Shown: positions 50,680 to 58,611 of the stretch, piece by piece
Numbering within the stretch: the stretch's first letter is position 1
How the letters are laid out: each line of letters opens with the position of its first letter
DNA from: JAWXBA01 sp048499805
Lineage (GTDB): Bacteria; Gemmatimonadota; Gemmatimonadetes; Gemmatimonadales; GWC2-71-9
NCBI GenBank assembly: GCA_048499805.1
Contig: JASNZF010000003.1
Coordinates: forward strand, 62,001 to 126,000
Direction of reading: 5' to 3'
Length of the DNA stretch: 64,000 nucleotides
Notes under the pieces: model-generated
The model's database searches: none
The model's input: the letters and a program-made list of their open reading frames with translations, nothing else
What the model was told of the DNA's origin: nothing
Program-made: the position numbers and the translations under genes

Positions 50680-53340
50680 CTAGCCGGTGTTGCGCATGCC
50701 GGCGGCCACCCCGTTCACCGTGACCAGGAAGGCGTCGAGCAGGGCCGGGTCCTCGGGGTGCCGCCGCATCCGCGACAGCAGCTCCACCTGCACCAGGTTG
50801 ATGGGATCCACGTACGGATTGCGGACGTCGATCGACCGCCGGAGCACTGGATTGTCCGCCAGCAGGTGGGGATGCCCGGTCACCTGCAGCAGCGCCGTCA
50901 CCGTCCGGCCGAGGCGGGCGCGCAGCTCGCTGCCGAGCGCCTGCAGCGGCGCCGGCACCAGCTTGGCATCGTAATGCGCCGAGACCTCGGGTGAGGCCTT
51001 GGCCAGGACCATCGCGATCAGGTCCATCGTGGACCGGAAGAACGGCCACTCGCGGTACATCTCCTGCAGCGCGTCCAGTCGCCCATCCTCGACCGCATCC
51101 GCCAGGGCGTCCCCCGCGCCCAGCCAGGCCGGCAGCATGAGCCGGGTCTGGGTCCAGGCGAAGACCCAGGGGATCGCCCGCAGGGAGGTGACGCCCCCTC
51201 CGCCACCGCGTCGCGCCGGCCGGCTCCCAATGCGCAGCCGGCCCAGCTCCACCTCGGGGGTCGCCAGCCGGAAGTACTCCACGAACGCCGGCGTGTCGTA
51301 CACGATGCTGCGATAGGCGGCCCGCGACCGATCGGCCAGTTCCTGCATCAGCGTGCGCCATTCGGGGCGGGCGGACTCCCCGGGCACGAGCGTCGCCTCG
51401 AGCGCCGCGGTGGTGTAGAGCTCCAGGGTGCGTTCGGCGATCTCCGGCAGGCCAAACTTGGAGTCGATCATCTCGCCCTGTTCGGTCACCCGCAGGGTAC
51501 CGTGCACCGACCCGGGCGGCTGGGACTGGATGGCGAGGTGGGTCGGCCCGCCCCCGCGGCCGACCGAGCCGCCGCGCCCGTGGAAGAGGGTGAGTCCGAT
51601 GTCCCGGTCGGCGGCCACCCGGACGAGCTCCTCCTGCGCGAGGTACAGCTCCCAGGCCGCGGCCAGGCGTCCCCCATCCTTGGCGGAATCGGAATAGCCG
51701 ATCATCACCTCCTGGTGCCCGCCGATGCGCCGCCGGTACCACGGCAGGTCCAGCAGGGCGGCCAGCGAGGCGCGCGCCCCCCGCAGATCGGCGACCGTCT
51801 CGAAGAGCGGCACCACCCGGAGCGGTGGCCGGATCCCGGCAGCCGCCTGCAGCAGCTCCACCGCCAGGACATCCGAAGGCTGGCCCGCCATCGAGATCAC
51901 ATAGGCCCCGAGCGAGCCGGCCGGAATCGTGGCCGCCATCCGGAAAGTGTCGAGCACCTCGCGCACCTCGGGGCCGAACGCGCCGGTGTCCTGCAGGGCT
52001 TGGCGGGTGACCGGTGTGCCGCCCTCCAGCTCCCGGACCAGGAAAGCCTGGCGCTGTGCCTCGTCCATGCCGGCGTAGCCGCCGAGTCCCGCTCGCGTGG
52101 TGATGGCATCCAGTGCGTCGGTGTGGCGATCGGCCTCCTGCCGGAGGTCCAGCCGAACCAGCGTCACCCCGAAGCAGGGAATCCGCCTGAGGAGGTCGAG
52201 CAACCGCCCCTGTGCGATCACCGCACCACCGGTCTCCACCAGGGAGCGATGACACAGCTGCAGTGGTTCCGCGAGGTCGGCGGGGTCGGTCAGCGCGTGT
52301 GGGCCCAGCGCCCCGGGGGGCTCCTCGGCGAGGCAGCGCTCGACCTCCTCCCGGGTGTCGGCCAGCCGGTCGATCAGCGTCTTGAGCAGGGCCCGGTACG
52401 GTTCGGGCACCGCCCCGACCCTGGCGCGCAACTCCGCACTGCCCCGGTCCATCGACAGCTCGGCACGCAGGGCCTCGATCTCCCGGGCGTAGAGGTCCGC
52501 CGCCATCCACCGCGCCAGGAGGCACGCCCGGGCCGTGACCTCCGCCGTGACAGTGGGGTTCCCGTCACGGTCGCCCCCCATCCAGGAACCGAACCGGATT
52601 GGCGCGACGCCCGGATCGATTCCCTCACCGATCAACCCGTGCAGTGATCGATCCAACTCCCGCAGGTGACGGGGAACGGCGTTCCACAGCGTCTGCTCGA
52701 AGACCACCAGGCCCCCGCGGGCCTCATCGAGCGGGGTGGGTCGCTCCCGGCGCACCTCGTCGGTCATCCAGATGGCGGCCACCTCCGCCGCCAGCCCCCG
52801 CTGCAGCTCGGTGCGTTCGGGGATGGTGAGATCCGGACGGTCGCCGAAGGCCAGCAGCTCGGCGACCCGCCGCTGCTTCTGGCGCAGCGTCCGCCGCACC
52901 ACCTCGGTCGGGTGCGCGGTGAGGACCAGCTCGACGCGAAGGTCGCGCACGGCACCGGCGAGGGTCGGTGCGTCCACCCCGGCGGCGAGGAGCCGGGCGA
53001 TGGTTTCCTGGTACGAGGCGCGCTGCGGTGGTGTGTCGGGGTCGCGCTGGTAGTCGCGCCGGCGGCGGGTGCGGTGGTGCTGCTCGGCGATGTTCGCCAG
53101 TGCCAGGAAGTGGGCAAAGGCGCGGGCCACCTCCAGGGCATCGGGGACGGAGAGCGCGTCCAGGATCTGGTGGACGTCCTGGAGCGCCGCCTCGCCGCGG
53201 CGGGCGCGCTTGGACAGGGCCCGGACCTGCTCCACTGTCTCGAAGAGCGAGACTCCGCCCGCGCTGCGGAGGGTGTCACCCAGCAGGGTGCCGAGCAGCC
53301 GGACGTCGTCGTGCAGCGGTTGGTGGGGGGCAATGGTCAT
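50680..53340 (-). CDS. ppc: Phosphoenolpyruvate carboxylase
   Basis: An 886-residue cytosolic enzyme that carboxylates PEP to oxaloacetate, refilling the TCA cycle. Motifs: VLTAHPTEVVRRT near residue 138 (catalytic His), SWMGGDRDGNPTVT near 255, MIGYSDSAKDGG near 548, FHGRGGSVGRGGGPTHLA near 592 and the C-terminal MRNTG. The start is ATG 53340; TTG 53346 would add two codons. TAGTAT 9 bp before the ATG suggests a leaderless transcript. Length and domains are complete. Confidence 0.97.
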   Translation of the reverse strand: MTIAPHQPLHDDVRLLGTLLGDTLRSAGGVSLFETVEQVRALSKRARRGEAALQDVHQILDALSVPDALEVARAFAHFLALANIAEQHHRTRRRRDYQRDPDTPPQRASYQETIARLLAAGVDAPTLAGAVRDLRVELVLTAHPTEVVRRTLRQKQRRVAELLAFGDRPDLTIPERTELQRGLAAEVAAIWMTDEVRRERPTPLDEARGGLVVFEQTLWNAVPRHLRELDRSLHGLIGEGIDPGVAPIRFGSWMGGDRDGNPTVTAEVTARACLLARWMAADLYAREIEALRAELSMDRGSAELRARVGAVPEPYRALLKTLIDRLADTREEVERCLAEEPPGALGPHALTDPADLAEPLQLCHRSLVETGGAVIAQGRLLDLLRRIPCFGVTLVRLDLRQEADRHTDALDAITTRAGLGGYAGMDEAQRQAFLVRELEGGTPVTRQALQDTGAFGPEVREVLDTFRMAATIPAGSLGAYVISMAGQPSDVLAVELLQAAAGIRPPLRVVPLFETVADLRGARASLAALLDLPWYRRRIGGHQEVMIGYSDSAKDGGRLAAAWELYLAQEELVRVAADRDIGLTLFHGRGGSVGRGGGPTHLAIQSQPPGSVHGTLRVTEQGEMIDSKFGLPEIAERTLELYTTAALEATLVPGESARPEWRTLMQELADRSRAAYRSIVYDTPAFVEYFRLATPEVELGRLRIGSRPARRGGGGGVTSLRAIPWVFAWTQTRLMLPAWLGAGDALADAVEDGRLDALQEMYREWPFFRSTMDLIAMVLAKASPEVSAHYDAKLVPAPLQALGSELRARLGRTVTALLQVTGHPHLLADNPVLRRSIDVRNPYVDPINLVQVELLSRMRRHPEDPALLDAFLVTVNGVAAGMRNTG

Positions 53341-53349
53341 TGTCAATTC

Positions 53350-53355
53350 ATACTA
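53350..53355 (-). promoter_or_regulatory. -10-like element of PEP carboxylase
   Basis: On the minus strand TAGTAT lies 9 bp before ATG 53340 with no ribosome-binding sequence between. The same few bases on the plus strand read TACTAT (53351-53356), a possible -10 for the divergent hydrolase 58 bp on. Confidence 0.45.
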
Positions 53356-53414
53356 TCCTTGGCAGGTGTCCCCTGACAGGAGGGGATGGAATTGCGTCCA
53401 CACGGGGAGGCTCC

Positions 53415-54659
53415 ATGCTCGCAATGCCACGGTGGGTGGCGCTCCATGGCTTGGTGGCCATGCTGGTGGCCTGTGGACGGCCCACACCGGATGCTCGGGG
53501 GGCCACGGAGGCCCTGCCCTACCCCCACGCCGCCGAGCCGATCGGCACCGCCGCCGAGGTGTACGACGGGACGCTCCCCCCCGACCTCGCCGTGAACACC
53601 TTCCGCAACACCGACCGGCTCTTCGCCACCCGTCGCGTGGCGCGTGGCGAAGCGGTACGCCCGCTGCCGCCGTCCGCACGCCTGATGCCGGATGTCCATT
53701 TCTTGGATCGGGGCCGCGTCGTGCCGCTGGCCGAGTACCTGGACCAGAACCGCGTGGCCGGGCTCCTGGTCCTCAAGGACGGCCTGGTGGTGGCCGAGGA
53801 GTACCGGTTCGGCAACACCCCGGCCACTCGCTGGATGTCGATGTCGATTGCCAAGTCGTTTACCTCCACCCTGGTGGGCATGGCGCTCCAGGAAGGAGCG
53901 ATCCGGAGCCTGACCGACCCGGTGACGCACTACCTGCCCGAGCTGGCTGGCACCGGGTATGACGGGGTGACGCTCCGCCACCTGCTCACGATGACCTCGG
54001 GGGTGGGCTGGGATGAGACCTATACCGACTCCACCTCCGACCGCCGCCGCCTCCTGCGGGCCCAGCTGGACCAGGCTCCGGGCGCGGTCATGGGCGTCAT
54101 GGCCAGCCTGCCTCGGGTGGCGGAACCTGGCACGACCTATACTTACAACACCGGCGAGACCCAGGTGGTGGCGGAGCTCGTGAAGCGTGCCATCAGCCGC
54201 CCGCTGGCCGACTATCTCTCGGAGCGGATCTGGAGCCCCGTCGGGATGGAATCGGATGCGTATTGGTGGCTCGACGCGCCGGGCGGGACCGAGATCGGCG
54301 GCAGCGGCCTGAGCATGACCCTGCGCGACTACGGGCGGTTCGGCCTCTTCCTGTTGGGTGGGGCGGTCATCGACGGGGAGCCGATGCTTCCCGACGGCTG
54401 GCTGGCCGAGGCCACCAGGCCCACGCGGCTTCGCGATGGCACCCTGGTGGACTACGGCTATCTCTGGTGGACCCCGACCAGCGCCGCGTCCCTTCGCGAT
54501 GGCGCCTACGTGGCGGAGGGGTTGTACGGCCAGTTCCTCTACATCAACCCGGCGGCGGGAGTGGTGGTGGTGGTGCTCAGCGCCCGGGCCGAGCCGGCGG
54601 GCGACGACTGGTTGAGCGACTGGGCCTTCTTCGAGGCGGTGGCGGACAGCCTGCGTTAG
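53415..54659 (+). CDS. Serine hydrolase lipoprotein (class C beta-lactamase family)
   Basis: A 414-residue protein from ATG 53415, with GGGGAGG just upstream; the frame is open further back but runs antisense through the PEP carboxylase gene. The signal ends in LVAC with Cys20, so a lipoprotein. The active-site SxxK is SIAK at about residues 144-147, and YTYNTGE holds the YxN motif. The KTG-like third motif is not clear. It is related in class to the hydrolase at 47674 but shares little sequence. A peptidase or esterase of the envelope is likely. Confidence 0.88.
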   Translation: MLAMPRWVALHGLVAMLVACGRPTPDARGATEALPYPHAAEPIGTAAEVYDGTLPPDLAVNTFRNTDRLFATRRVARGEAVRPLPPSARLMPDVHFLDRGRVVPLAEYLDQNRVAGLLVLKDGLVVAEEYRFGNTPATRWMSMSIAKSFTSTLVGMALQEGAIRSLTDPVTHYLPELAGTGYDGVTLRHLLTMTSGVGWDETYTDSTSDRRRLLRAQLDQAPGAVMGVMASLPRVAEPGTTYTYNTGETQVVAELVKRAISRPLADYLSERIWSPVGMESDAYWWLDAPGGTEIGGSGLSMTLRDYGRFGLFLLGGAVIDGEPMLPDGWLAEATRPTRLRDGTLVDYGYLWWTPTSAASLRDGAYVAEGLYGQFLYINPAAGVVVVVLSARAEPAGDDWLSDWAFFEAVADSLR

Positions 54660-54683
54660 GCCGCATGCCCCCGACCTCGCCTT

Positions 54684-54702
54684 CCTGCCACCGGTCGGCA
54701 GG
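54684..54702. terminator. Possible hairpin between convergent genes
   Basis: CCTGCC (54684-54689) and GGCAGG (54697-54702) with a 7-nt loop, 24 bp after the serine hydrolase stop codon. No T-run. The remaining gap to 54890 shows nothing else. Confidence 0.4.
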
Positions 54703-54890
54703 CCCGCGTGGTATCCAAGGGGGCGCCGCCATCGTCGAGTCCAGGATCCACAGGCTCCGGGACATTGGGCCGGGCGGAGCGATGGCGCCGGGCCCAGGAC
54801 CGCCGAAGCTGCGGTGTCGCGATCCAGAGCCAGCGCCAGCCGTACCGAGCCATTGCGGGTCGGCCCCTGGCCTGCGCGCCGTCGGTTGCA

Positions 54891-56762
54891 TCACAGCAAG
54901 CCCCCCGGTCCCGGCTTCCAGGCGATGCCCTGGGTGGCCAGTTGCTGGTGCAGCAGGGCCACGGCCGTCCGTTGCCGGGCGCTTGAGCTTGGCGCAGCGT
55001 ACCCACCGGGGGGGGCACCCGGTGGCGCGAAGAACTCGACTTCACCGAGGGCGCTCTCGACGACATGCAGCGAATCCTGGATCAGGGCTGCGAGGGCGGG
55101 CTTGGTGGTTTCGAGGGTCTCGTAATTGGAGCGGGCGCTGAGCTCCGCCAGGACCGGGCTCGCGTCGGCGAACTCCGACGCGCCGGACAGGAGCGGACGA
55201 AGCGACGTCCCACCGAGTCCGCCTGGCCTTGGAACCGCCGCCAGGTCCAGGAGCGTCGCCGGTAGGTCCCGCAGCGAAACCGGTTGCCGGACTCGGGTGC
55301 CTGCCACCGCGCCCGGGGCGTTGAGCACCACCAGCGGCACGTGCAGCAATTGTGGATAGAGCCCGTTCCCATGTCCCCTTCGGCCATGCTCGCCGAACAG
55401 GTCGCCGTGGTCAGAGGTGATCACGACAATGGTGGACTCCAGCAGGCCCCGCCGGTCCAGCTCCGCAAGGAGCTGGTCCACGGTGTCATCCAGGTACCGG
55501 ATCGCCCCTCGGTAGCGATCCCAAACCAGTCCCGTGCCCCCGAACATGGTGCGGTAGGCCATCGGTGGCACGTAGGGCTCGTGCGCATCCATGAAATTCA
55601 GGAAGGCGAAGAAGGGGCGTCCCGACACGGAGGGCAGCCACTCCAGGAAGTCCGCGCTCACCTCCTCCCCGAGCTTGATATCGTGCATGGTCAGGATGCC
55701 GCCATGTCGAACGACCGGTGGCCAGAGTGCGCGCACCGTGCCCCCGACCCAGTGATCGTTCAGGTCCCAGGCCTCGAACGCTCGCACGATGGAAAGGGAC
55801 TGCGTCAGCGTGGTGCTCAGAAGGACCTGTCGCAGCGACCACCGCGCATCCTCATAATGCGCAAAGCCGCGGGCCAGCCCGCTGCGGTATCCGGTGTAGT
55901 TGATGTTGGCGACGAAGCCCCCCGTGGAGTAGCCGTGCGCCTGGAAGGCCTCCGTCATCGTCGGATGCGATGGGTCGAGCGGGGTTGTCCAATCGGCGCC
56001 GGTCTGGCTGGGATAACGGCCGGTGAACATCGAGGCGTGGGAAGGCAGGGTCCAGGGTGCGGTGCTGTGCGCCGCATCGAAGACGACCCCCCGGGCTCCC
56101 CATGCCGCCTGCCGTGGCGTGGTTGCATCCGGGGCGCCGTAGAGGCTCATGCTCTCGGCCCGCTCCGTGTCCATCACGAGCAGCAGCACATTGGGGGCTC
56201 CCGGGGCCGCGGCCGGAAGGGCAGCCAGGCTGGCTGCCTCAGCCGCCATGCGCCGGCTGGTCCCGACCGCAAACACCACGATCGCCGCCGCGTGCCCCAA
56301 CACCGCGATCCCCCGGATCCAGCGCCAGCCGGACTGGGGTCGGGAGTCCAGGGCATGGTGGACCCGGAGTCCTGCCCCGGTTGCCACGATCAGCCAGGCC
56401 CACCAGGCGATGCGCTCGAACACCAGAAGCCCGCAGAAAGCGGCCAGGCCTGCCAGCGTTCCGGTCAGCGCGGCCATCGGATATCGGCGGGGCCACAGCA
56501 GGTGAACCAGGACCGGCAGCGCCCCGAGGACGGTGAACAGCATGAGGTACCCTGCCGTCGAGAGCAGGATCTGGTCTCGCAGCCACCACTTCCAATACTC
56601 AGCTCCAAGAACCTCGCGCAGGAATGTGGCTGCCGCGGTCTGGAGCCAAGTGGCGATGGTTGCGGCAGCCAGGACCACCACAATCGCCCGACCGAGCCGG
56701 CCAGCCAACGGTTGATCCCGGGCAACCGGGGAAGTGATGGTGGCGGATGACGGCGATTTCAT
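54891..56762 (-). CDS. Membrane-anchored sulfatase-fold hydrolase/transferase with Thr nucleophile
   Basis: A 623-residue protein. Four or five N-terminal membrane helices (to about residue 180) are followed by an alkaline-phosphatase-fold domain. Metal-site motifs are NVLLLVMDTERAESMSLYG and ITSDHGDLFGEHG. In the nucleophile loop APWTLPSHASMFTG, Thr takes the place where sulfatases have the Cys or Ser that becomes formylglycine. That favours a phosphoglycerol- or phosphoethanolamine-transferase-like or phosphodiesterase role over a sulfatase (inference). The active domain should face the periplasm. Confidence 0.88.
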   Translation of the reverse strand: MKSPSSATITSPVARDQPLAGRLGRAIVVVLAAATIATWLQTAAATFLREVLGAEYWKWWLRDQILLSTAGYLMLFTVLGALPVLVHLLWPRRYPMAALTGTLAGLAAFCGLLVFERIAWWAWLIVATGAGLRVHHALDSRPQSGWRWIRGIAVLGHAAAIVVFAVGTSRRMAAEAASLAALPAAAPGAPNVLLLVMDTERAESMSLYGAPDATTPRQAAWGARGVVFDAAHSTAPWTLPSHASMFTGRYPSQTGADWTTPLDPSHPTMTEAFQAHGYSTGGFVANINYTGYRSGLARGFAHYEDARWSLRQVLLSTTLTQSLSIVRAFEAWDLNDHWVGGTVRALWPPVVRHGGILTMHDIKLGEEVSADFLEWLPSVSGRPFFAFLNFMDAHEPYVPPMAYRTMFGGTGLVWDRYRGAIRYLDDTVDQLLAELDRRGLLESTIVVITSDHGDLFGEHGRRGHGNGLYPQLLHVPLVVLNAPGAVAGTRVRQPVSLRDLPATLLDLAAVPRPGGLGGTSLRPLLSGASEFADASPVLAELSARSNYETLETTKPALAALIQDSLHVVESALGEVEFFAPPGAPPGGYAAPSSSARQRTAVALLHQQLATQGIAWKPGPGGLL

Positions 56763-57071
56763 GGTCAGGCTGTCCCTGGAGTGCGAGTTGGAGCGCCCTC
56801 GAATCGAGGCCTGGTGTCCCCCACGAGCCGCTCGCCCCTTGGGCGCAAGGATTGCACCACCCCGGGGGCAAAGCGAGCCATTTCCCGAGACGAGCCTGCT
56901 CGCTTGGTCCTCGGGCCGGAATCAGCCCCGGCGCCGGGGTGAACCAAGCATGGTGGGGGAAGCGACCAGATATTCCCGTGGTGAGCCTAACATACCGTGG
57001 TGGCTTTCGTCCATATCGCTGGAACGAATCAACCCCGGGCGGACCACCGCCCCCAGCGTGAGGATACCGAT
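56763..57071. other. Divergent intergenic region with hairpin
   Basis: This 309-bp gap separates the sulfatase-fold gene (start 56762, minus) and the Spy-like gene (start 57072, plus). It has an inverted pair GCTTGGT / ACCAAGC around a GC-rich palindrome near 56900-56950. TAACAT at 56988-56993 is a weak -10 candidate for the plus-strand gene. No coding frame is convincing. Confidence 0.4.
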
Positions 57072-57812
57072 ATGCGTGCACGATATGCCGGGACCCTTGG
57101 GCTACTGATGGCGATTGCCATTCCCCTAGTCGCCCAGCAACCCCCGGTCCGCCGGGCCCCAGCCCAACCGCGGGCGGCCGCACCGGCCCCGCAGGCCCAA
57201 CGACCCGACGCTCCCCCGATGCAACGCCGTGCCGAGCAAGGGCTTTCGCCCGAGGTGCTCCTGCGGATGAAGGAGCAGCTGGGCCTCACCGAGGCCCAGG
57301 TCACCCGCCTCGAGGCGCTCCGGCAGGAAGGGGTGACCGCTCAGCGGAACCGCATGGCCGAGAGGCTCGAGCTGCAATCCAAGATCCGGGCCGGCGCCAT
57401 AACCCCCGAACAGCTCCGTGAGCAGAGGCAGGCCCGGCAGGGTCAGGCCCCCGCGGCTGGACAGCAGGCGCTTGGCGAGCGGGTCCGCGCCGTCCTCACC
57501 GACCAGCAGCGGATTCGGCTCGCGGAGCAGCAGGTGGCCCAGTTGCGCCGGCAGCTCGAGGCTCGTCAGGGTCCGCGTGGCCAGGCCGGTCGGGGCATGC
57601 AGCGCGGCGGGATCGGTGGCCAGCGCGGCGCGCGCGGCGGCAATCGCCCCGGCGTCCGTGGTGCCGTCCGGCCTCCGCAGCAACGGATGACGCCCGGGGC
57701 GCGGGGCGCGGCGCCCGAAGTCCGGGAGCGAATGGATGCGGTGCGGGAGCGGATGCGCGGTCGCATGCTGCCGCCCGACACGGCGACGCCACCGTCGCAG
57801 GAACCCAACTGA
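57072..57812 (+). CDS. Spy/CpxP-like periplasmic protein
   Basis: A 246-residue protein with a signal peptide ending at VAQQ. A Pro/Ala/Gln-rich region is followed by helices with the LTxxQ-like motif: MKEQLGLTEAQVTRLEALRQEG, and later VLTDQQRIRLAEQQVAQLRRQL. Spy/CpxP proteins are periplasmic chaperones or stress sensors. The C-terminal third is an Arg/Gly/Gln-rich low-complexity tail, which is unusual and makes the protein very basic. RNA or polyanion binding by the tail is possible but not supported further. Confidence 0.75.
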   Translation: MRARYAGTLGLLMAIAIPLVAQQPPVRRAPAQPRAAAPAPQAQRPDAPPMQRRAEQGLSPEVLLRMKEQLGLTEAQVTRLEALRQEGVTAQRNRMAERLELQSKIRAGAITPEQLREQRQARQGQAPAAGQQALGERVRAVLTDQQRIRLAEQQVAQLRRQLEARQGPRGQAGRGMQRGGIGGQRGARGGNRPGVRGAVRPPQQRMTPGARGAAPEVRERMDAVRERMRGRMLPPDTATPPSQEPN

Positions 57813-57917
57813 GTCGATCCTGATCACACCAACCCCGGGGGCCGGCCAGCATGGCCGGCCCTCGGCACATGTGGCTCCTGAGTGGCGACCCGACCGGGGC
57901 GGTGGCAGCTTTCCCTC

Positions 57918-58490
57918 ATGACCGATGCCTCCAGGCCCGCACCGCGCACCCCCATCCAGCGCGCAACCCGGCTGGCCGGGCGCCTGCTCCTGGCCGGGAT
58001 CTGGATCTTCCTCCTGGTCCGGCTCGCCCCGCACCTCGCCGCCGTATTCGGCATCGAGACCGGTCCCGGCGAGATTCCCGCCCTGGCCGTCGAGACCCTC
58101 GACGGCCGTGCGATCACCAGCGACTCCCTCCGCGGTCAGGTGGTGCTGGTCAACTTCTGGGCGACCTGGTGCCTGCCCTGTCGGGTGGAGATGCCACTCC
58201 TCCAGGCGATGGCAGACCGTCACGCCGCGGCCGGTCTGGTCGTGCTCGGGCTCTCCCGGGACCAGGGTCCGATCGAGGGGGTGCGGGCGTTCCTCGCCGA
58301 GCGACAGATCACCTACCCGGTGGCCATCGTGCCCGGCAGCATCGAGCGGCAGTTTGGTGGCCTGGCGGGGTACCCGACCTCGTTTCTCCTCGACCGGACG
58401 GGGCGGATCCGCCATCAGGCGCTTGGTCCCCTGGCGATGGTATCGTTCGAACCGGCCGTGCGCCGCCTGCTGGCGGAACCGCCACCCTGA
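57918..58490 (+). CDS. TlpA-like membrane-anchored thioredoxin
   Basis: A 190-residue protein from ATG 57918; the frame is open 12 codons earlier. One N-terminal membrane helix (about residues 22-37) anchors a periplasmic AhpC/TSA-type thioredoxin domain. The active site is WCLPC (Cys85 and Cys88), and the cis-Pro is in GYPTSFLLD. These proteins reduce disulfides, for example in cytochrome c maturation, or act in oxidative repair. No ccm or ccs gene is nearby. The gene lies 105 bp after the Spy-like gene on the same strand. Confidence 0.92.
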   Translation: MTDASRPAPRTPIQRATRLAGRLLLAGIWIFLLVRLAPHLAAVFGIETGPGEIPALAVETLDGRAITSDSLRGQVVLVNFWATWCLPCRVEMPLLQAMADRHAAAGLVVLGLSRDQGPIEGVRAFLAERQITYPVAIVPGSIERQFGGLAGYPTSFLLDRTGRIRHQALGPLAMVSFEPAVRRLLAEPPP

Positions 58491-58611
58491 CCCGGAGGTC
58501 GTCTGGCGGTCGTTGCGCCCCCGGTTCCGGAATGCCTAGGTTGCCCTCATCCCTCGACGCGCCGGGCTGGCCCCCCGTGGGCCGCCTCGGGCCGACACCC
58601 CGGAGTGACCC

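Noticed and set aside
52968..53414. Longer N-terminus of the serine hydrolase at 53415
   Set aside because: It is antisense to the start of PEP carboxylase and Arg/Gly-rich; the lipoprotein signal and ribosome site mark 53415.
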